NCBI GenBank assembly: GCA_028281945.1
Contig: JANQIW010000019.1
Coordinates: 1-50,101 of the forward strand
Direction of reading: 5' to 3'
Length of the DNA: 50,101 nucleotides
From: Prochloraceae cyanobacterium PL24a_bin.78
Lineage (GTDB): Bacteria; Cyanobacteriota; Cyanobacteriia; Cyanobacteriales; JANQIW01
In this document: positions 45,993-50,101 of the stretch, one piece after another
Numbering within the stretch: the stretch's first letter is position 1
How the letters are laid out: every line of letters starts with the position of its first letter
The notes under the pieces: generated by a model
What the model was told of the DNA's origin: nothing
The model's input: only the letters and a program-made list of their open reading frames with translations
Database searches by the model: none
Program-made: the position numbers and the translations under genes

Positions 45993-46343
45993 CTATTGAT
46001 TGGTAGAAGGATTGATAGAAGGATTGATAGAAGAATTGAGAGATTGATTAACTACCCCTTCAGCCGAAGCCAAAACATCCATAGCATCTTCAGCAGAAAT
46101 TAAACGTTTAAGCACAACTTGCCCGATACTAGAATTAGAAGAATCATTAGAAATAGGCTTAACCTCCACCATCAAAACATCATCTTCCACTTGATAAAGC
46201 CATAAAACCTCAGAAGATTCAACAATTCCCAGATTCAGACGTTTAATGATAGGGCCTCTACCTCTGGAATTTTCATTCCAAAGTCCCCCAAACTCCCAAA
46301 CTCTACCGATATTCCAACCATTAGATAAGAAAAAATACTTCAC
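45993..46343 (-). CDS. Conserved cyanobacterial protein of unknown function
   Basis: 116 residues. N-terminal 80 residues have the look of a conserved cyanobacterial family: FFLSNGWNIGRVWEFGGLWN, VLWLYQVEDDVLMVEVKPI, and IGQVVLKRLISAEDAMDVLA. The last 20 residues are Asn/Ser/Pro repeats (INPS units) written by a 12-base tandem repeat (about 45999-46034, unit ATTGATAGAAGG), likely a disposable tail. Start is GTG 46343, overlapping the upstream TGA by four bases (GTGA), so translation is coupled to the aldo/keto reductase gene. Function unknown. Confidence 0.78.
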   Translation of the reverse strand: MKYFFLSNGWNIGRVWEFGGLWNENSRGRGPIIKRLNLGIVESSEVLWLYQVEDDVLMVEVKPISNDSSNSSIGQVVLKRLISAEDAMDVLASAEGVVNQSLNSSINPSINPSTNQ

Positions 46344-47305
46344 GAATTAAAGTTCCACATAACAGGATTATCATCAAGATTATCAGTTACAATGCGCCCA
46401 ATTCCATCGATTTCTTCAATTTCAGCAGGAGATAAATTCACTTCAACAGCTTTGGCGTTATTAGTGGATTGTTTCTCATTGCGCGCCCCGGCAATAGCAT
46501 TAGTCATGGGTTGAGCGATTAACCAAGCTAAAGACAATTGGGCTAAAGTACAATTATGACGAGTTGCGATGGGTATAAGTTTTTCTATCGCAGCTTGAAC
46601 ATTTTTAAAATTTTCCGGTTTAAATAATTCATTTTTCGATCGATGATCACCTTCTGCAAATTTATGATCACCTTTAAACTTACCAGTGAGTAAACCTTGT
46701 GCCAAAGGAGAATAGGCAATGATGGAGATATTATTTTCAAGACAATAGGGCATAGCATCATTTTCCACCTTGCGCCAGAAAAGAGAATAAGGAGGTTGTA
46801 AACTATCGATTTGGCCATATTGACAAGCTTCGGCTAACTGACTCCGAGAAAAATTTGATACCCCAATAGCTCGAATTTTGCCCTGTTTTTTGAGATGATT
46901 AAGAGCATTCATAGTCTCTTCAATAGGAACAATTTCGCTCTTAAAAGAACCACTAGGCCAGTGAATTTGGTATAAATCTATATAATCAGTTTGGAGATTT
47001 TTCAGAGATCGATTACAAGCCTCAATAACTTGATCATATTTGAGATGATTAGCAAAAACCTTTGTAGCATAAATACATTCACTACGAACATCAGATAAAG
47101 CTTGAGCGACGATTCTTTCCGAGTAGCCATCCCCATAGACTTCAGCCGTATCTACAGTAGTAATACCCGCCTCAAAAGCCGATCGAATCCCTTTAACAGT
47201 TTCAGTATCTTCAATACCCACCCACATTTTTTTACCAGCTTGCCAAGTGCCCATAATAATAGGTGTAATTTCCAGATTTGAGTTGCCTAAAGTACGTTTT
47301 TCCAT
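46340..47305 (-). CDS. Aldo/keto reductase
   Basis: 321 residues, TIM-barrel NADPH-dependent carbonyl reductase. Catalytic tetrad visible: Asp52 and Tyr57 in VDTAEVYGDGYSE, Lys82 in YATKVF, and His115 in YQIHWPSG. Later NISIIAYSPLAQGLLTGKF (about 195-213) and the cofactor segment AIAGARNEKQ (about 273-282) place it with the YajO/AKR11-13-like family that reduces sugar-derived or lipid-derived aldehydes. Divergent from ald with a 61-base gap that must hold both promoters. The last bases overlap the next gene. Confidence 0.93.
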   Translation of the reverse strand: MEKRTLGNSNLEITPIIMGTWQAGKKMWVGIEDTETVKGIRSAFEAGITTVDTAEVYGDGYSERIVAQALSDVRSECIYATKVFANHLKYDQVIEACNRSLKNLQTDYIDLYQIHWPSGSFKSEIVPIEETMNALNHLKKQGKIRAIGVSNFSRSQLAEACQYGQIDSLQPPYSLFWRKVENDAMPYCLENNISIIAYSPLAQGLLTGKFKGDHKFAEGDHRSKNELFKPENFKNVQAAIEKLIPIATRHNCTLAQLSLAWLIAQPMTNAIAGARNEKQSTNNAKAVEVNLSPAEIEEIDGIGRIVTDNLDDNPVMWNFNS

Positions 47306-47366
47306 AACAGAGTTTTCTAAGATATTTTTAAAGTAATTTTATCAAGAGATTATAGAGAGATTTAAG

Positions 47367-48452
47367 ATGGAAATCGGTATTCCCAAAGAAATTAAAGATC
47401 AAGAATTTCGGGTTGGTTTAACTCCCAGCAGCGTTAGAGTCTTATCAGATCAAAAACACCAATGTTTTGTAGAAACATCAGCCGGTATTGGTGCAGGTTT
47501 TGAGGATTCTGATTATCTAGCCGCAGGGGCGAAAATTGTCTCTTGTGAGGAAGCATGGAGTCAAGAAACCATTATCAAGGTAAAAGAACCTTTGCCTAGT
47601 GAATACCAGTATATCAAATCTGGGCAAATCCTCTTTACATATCTTCATTTAGCAGCCGATCGAGCTTTAACAGAACATTTAATCAAATCTGGGGTAAATG
47701 CCATCGCCTATGAAACCGTAGAGTTAAACAACGGCAAACTCCCTTTATTAAATCCCATGAGCATTATTGCTGGGCGACTTTCTGTGCAATTTGGAGCGAC
47801 ATATTTAGAAAAACAAAAAGGAGGAAGAGGTGTATTATTAGGAGGCATACCCGGAGTTACACCAGGACAAGTGGTGATTTTAGGTGGAGGTGTGGTGGGC
47901 ACTGAAGCTGCTAAAATTGCCATCGGTATGGGTGCTAAAGTCCAAATCCTTGATATAAATGTCGATCGATTAGGTTACTTAGAGAGTTTATTTGGTTCGA
48001 GGGTAGAGTTACTTTACAGTAATTCCTATCAAATTGAAAGAGTTATTCCAGAGGCGGATTTGCTAATAGGTGCCGTATTAGTTATTGGTAAAAGAGCACC
48101 CATTTTAGTATCTCGGGATTTTGTCAAAAAAATGCGCCCTGGTTCGGTAATAATTGATGTAGCGGTAGATCAAGGGGGTTGTATCGAAACCTTGCGCCCC
48201 ACATCCCACAGCAACCCTACTTATGTAGAAGAAGGCGTAATTCATTTTGGAGTACCCAATATGCCCGGTGCAGTTCCCTGGACGGCGACACAAGCCTTAA
48301 ATAACAGTACTTTGCCCTATGTAGTGAAGTTAGCTAATCATGGCTTAAAAGCCTTAGAAATGGATCAGGCTTTGGCTAAGGGGTTAAATGTCAAAAATCA
48401 TCAAATTGTTCATCCGGCTGTGAGAGATGTTTTCCCAGATTTAGCATCATAG
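47367..48452 (+). CDS. ald: Alanine dehydrogenase
   Basis: 361 residues. Interconverts L-alanine with pyruvate, ammonia and NADH. Opening MEIGIPKEIKDQEFRVGLTP is diagnostic, followed by catalytic Lys73 in KVKEP, His94 in TYLHLAADRA, the NAD-binding GGGVVGTEAAKIAIGMGA (about 173-190), and PNMPGAVPWTATQALNNSTL (about 298-317). Cytosolic hexamer. In cyanobacteria it serves nitrogen and alanine metabolism. No downstream partner on this strand: a long, mostly non-coding gap follows. Confidence 0.96.
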   Translation: MEIGIPKEIKDQEFRVGLTPSSVRVLSDQKHQCFVETSAGIGAGFEDSDYLAAGAKIVSCEEAWSQETIIKVKEPLPSEYQYIKSGQILFTYLHLAADRALTEHLIKSGVNAIAYETVELNNGKLPLLNPMSIIAGRLSVQFGATYLEKQKGGRGVLLGGIPGVTPGQVVILGGGVVGTEAAKIAIGMGAKVQILDINVDRLGYLESLFGSRVELLYSNSYQIERVIPEADLLIGAVLVIGKRAPILVSRDFVKKMRPGSVIIDVAVDQGGCIETLRPTSHSNPTYVEEGVIHFGVPNMPGAVPWTATQALNNSTLPYVVKLANHGLKALEMDQALAKGLNVKNHQIVHPAVRDVFPDLAS

Positions 48453-48796
48453 GGATTGGTTAATTCTCTTCTTTAGTGAAAATGGTTTGTATTTAAAACT
48501 GAAAGAGATTTTGTCAAAAAAATATAGAAAATTTAAAGCTAAATCATAGTTTAGAAAGTAATTAGAGACTTTTTAACCAAGACAAAATACAATGGTTAAC
48601 TCTACTACTTTTTTTAATTCATCTTTAACAATTTTCCAATAATATTAGAAGAGATAGTTTATATTATCAAAAGGACAAAAAGCTAAATTTAATAAGCTCT
48701 ACCCCACAATTAAATCAAGTTTTAACTCTATTATTATTTTTCAAATAAAATACTCTTTAAAATCCCTTCATTCTATTAATATTTTTGAGAAATTCT

Positions 48797-49075
48797 CTAA
48801 AACCTTCCACAGTGTTGATTTCCACCGATGCTATAAGAAGGTTTACTTTTGTCGGGTATTCCGTAACAAAAATAACCAATTTCATTATTTTTTCCTAAAT
48901 GCTTGAAAAGCCCTCTCTATTTAGGTTCTACTCTTCAAATTCAAGATTTATTAGGAAAGAATACTGTAGGTGAAACCGAAATAAAATCCCATTACTTTGC
49001 TCCATTGATTTTTTCCATCATATTCCTTGATTTATCTAAAAAATCTTCGGTTATTTCTAATTTTGATTTTTTCTT
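48797..49075 (-). pseudogene. Probable gene relic on the minus strand
   Basis: A single minus-strand frame gives protein-like stretches broken by stops: ITEDFLDKSRNMMEKINGAK, stop, WDFISVSPTVFFPNKS, two stops near each other, then GLFKHLGKNNEIGYFCYGIP and DKSKPSYSIGGNQHCGRF, stop. The composition (Cys, His, Trp, Gly) is less AT-driven than the flanks. I do not recognise the family. Confidence 0.35.
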
Positions 49076-49180
49076 GCGTTAAAAATATGCTAAAATAGTT
49101 TAGCAAAATAAAATAAATAAGTAAATAATTATTAAAAACCTTTTTATTATTATTTTTTGAAGAAAAAATAATAGAAGAAC

Positions 49181-49209
49181 TTGACAACAAAAAAATTATT
49201 TGTTAGATT
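49181..49209 (+). promoter_or_regulatory. Sigma70-type promoter for the 49248 gene
   Basis: TTGACA (49181-49186), exact 17-base spacer, TAGATT (49204-49209) with a TGT just before the -10. Start of transcription expected near 49216, giving a leader of about 30 bases. Confidence 0.6.
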
Positions 49210-49247
49210 AGTATCAACGAAATCAAAAAACAAATAAAAAGATATCT

Positions 49248-49562
49248 ATGCAACAAGAAAAAAATAATCAAGAAAAACAGAAATACAGCGACGGTAGCGA
49301 ATTAATTCCAGCAGAAGTAGCCTCTCGTCAAGAAAGAGTAGGAGGAGAAATTCCAGAAGCGGTTAAACCATCCAACGAAGAATACTCTACTGAAGGTTAC
49401 ACAGTAAGTAGAGAAGGATTAATCAATAATTATCCTGTGACTCCAGAAATGAGTAAGCAAGAGTATCCCTCTGAAGAGAAACAACGTAAATATCTAATAG
49501 CAGGAGGAATCGCACTCTTATTCGTTACCGCATTAATCTTTATTGCCTTTAGAGTTAGCTAG
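49248..49562 (+). CDS. Small protein with C-terminal membrane anchor
   Basis: 104 residues. The first 80 are polar and charged, with GYTVSREGLINNYPVTPEM (about 50-68), a short element I have seen in cyanobacterial hypotheticals. One membrane segment at the end, YLIAGGIALLFVTALIFIAF (82-101), then Arg-Val-Ser: a tail-anchored layout with the bulk in the cytoplasm. Strong promoter directly upstream. Followed after 87 bases by a coiled-coil gene on the same strand. Function unknown. Confidence 0.7.
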   Translation: MQQEKNNQEKQKYSDGSELIPAEVASRQERVGGEIPEAVKPSNEEYSTEGYTVSREGLINNYPVTPEMSKQEYPSEEKQRKYLIAGGIALLFVTALIFIAFRVS

Positions 49563-49649
49563 ACTTCCAGAGAAACTATTCCAAATTTTTGAAAAAATCA
49601 AACAATTAATTTTAATTAAAAACAAAAAATACAAGGAGAAAAAAACTTT

Positions 49650-49955
49650 ATGAATATCCAAAATCAATCAGAAACTAAACAAGCTTACCAAGAAAAAGTA
49701 AAAGCTCAAATTGATAAAATCAACGCTCAAATTGATGAGATGAAAGCAAAAGCTAACCAAGCCAAAGCTGATGCTTCAGCAGAATATCATAGTCAGCTAG
49801 AAGAATTGTATGCCAAAAGAGATGCAGTTGAATCTAAATTTGAAGAGCTTAAAAACTCAACGGAAGATGCTTGGAATAATATCCAAACTGGTTTTGAAAA
49901 AGCTTGGAATGAATTAAATACAGCCTTTGATAATGCTAGTAAGAAATTTCAATAG
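49650..49955 (+). CDS. Small coiled-coil protein
   Basis: 101 residues, almost fully helical with heptads from about 10 to 95: QEKVKAQIDKINAQIDEMKA (15-34) and later EELYAKRDAVESKFEELK. Rich in Lys, Glu, Ala and Gln; no Cys, no Pro, no membrane span. Such all-helical small proteins in cyanobacteria are often stress-linked (apolipophorin- or LEA-like), but I cannot name a family. Ribosome site AAGGAGAAAAAAACTTT. Similar short leader and spacing to the next start at 50083, so 49248 onward may be one operon. Confidence 0.7.
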   Translation: MNIQNQSETKQAYQEKVKAQIDKINAQIDEMKAKANQAKADASAEYHSQLEELYAKRDAVESKFEELKNSTEDAWNNIQTGFEKAWNELNTAFDNASKKFQ

Positions 49956-50082
49956 ATTTGTAATCTTTCAATCAATCAAATTTTGAGAGAAGACAGTTTA
50001 AAAGAGTTTAAAAGCTATTAATTTCACCTTCTCTTTAAAAACTAATACTAATAAATTAAACCACAAGGAGATCCCATAATTT

Positions 50083-50101
50083 ATGACTAATCAAATTCAA
50101 A
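50083..50101 (+). CDS. Start of a further gene, cut by the window edge
   Basis: ATG 50083 with AAGGAG at about 50064-50069 begins M-T-N-Q-I-Q and runs off the window. The opening is similar in kind to the coiled-coil gene before it (M-N-I-Q-N-Q), so it may be a paralogue. Only six codons are visible, so no function is given. Confidence 0.45.

Larger units (their letters stand above)
48453..49247. other. Long gap without intact genes
   Basis: About 795 bases. The first 300 and the last 110 are AT-rich with stops in all frames. The middle (about 48797-49075, minus strand) reads like a decayed gene, listed separately. A promoter for the gene at 49248 lies at the end. No RNA gene recognised. Confidence 0.5.

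Overview
The window is a single contig stretch of a low-GC (about one third G+C by eye) cyanobacterium. The lineage call rests on psbK, psb27, a sphX/pstS/pstC/pstA/pstB/pstB cluster, a DUF3038-DUF4335 pair, GCGATCGC (HIP1) octamers at 28789-28796 and 36581-36588, and phytochrome-type GAF domains. A unicellular Geminocystis/Cyanobacterium-like organism is my guess, not a demonstrated fact. No rRNA, tRNA, CRISPR array or intact insertion sequence was seen.

Layout. 47-3496 (-): a large GAF-GAF-GAF hybrid histidine kinase, possibly a light or bilin sensor. 3561-24612: a surface-polysaccharide region on both strands with a polyprenyl-phosphate sugar transferase that primes synthesis, a WecG/TagA transferase, six further glycosyltransferases (three GT4, three GT2), a PLP sugar aminotransferase, a cupin, three methyltransferase-like proteins, a sulfotransferase, a TauE/SafE exporter, a membrane-anchored Ser/Thr kinase and an ABC exporter. 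A decayed dockerin-like gene sits inside it (8894-9208). 24660-29370 (-): DUF4335, DUF3038 and mutS2. 29371-30672: simple-repeat DNA, a NADAR gene and empty AT-rich DNA. 30673-36883: the high-affinity phosphate uptake locus, with sphX divergent from pstS-pstC-pstA-pstB-pstB and a strong hairpin between pstS and pstC. 37038-39387: psb27, an alpha/beta hydrolase and gloA. 39608-40805: an Rpn-family nuclease gene followed by a tandem second copy of its C-terminal part. 40935-41072 (-): psbK with a good terminator. 41267-42316: csaB. 42473-44781 (-): a NACHT NTPase and an upstream helper ORF that appear joined by a -1 frameshift site. 45078-48452: a small membrane protein, def, a conserved cyanobacterial gene, an aldo/keto reductase and ald. 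48453-49247: mostly non-coding, with a probable gene relic. 49248-end: small stress-type proteins, the last one cut by the window edge.

How the parts fit. The left half makes and exports a complex, perhaps sulfated or aminosugar-containing polysaccharide; csaB would add pyruvyl ketals to a wall or surface glycan. The middle supplies phosphate. The two most notable spots are probable defence or conflict systems. One is the Rpn gene, whose internal Shine-Dalgarno plus ATG is preserved exactly in a free-standing duplicate of the C-terminal domain, which suggests an intragenic antitoxin and an extra copy of it. The other is the NACHT gene, whose frame has no ATG, GTG or TTG before its Walker A region but is entered perfectly by a -1 slip on A AAA AAG at the end of the preceding ORF.
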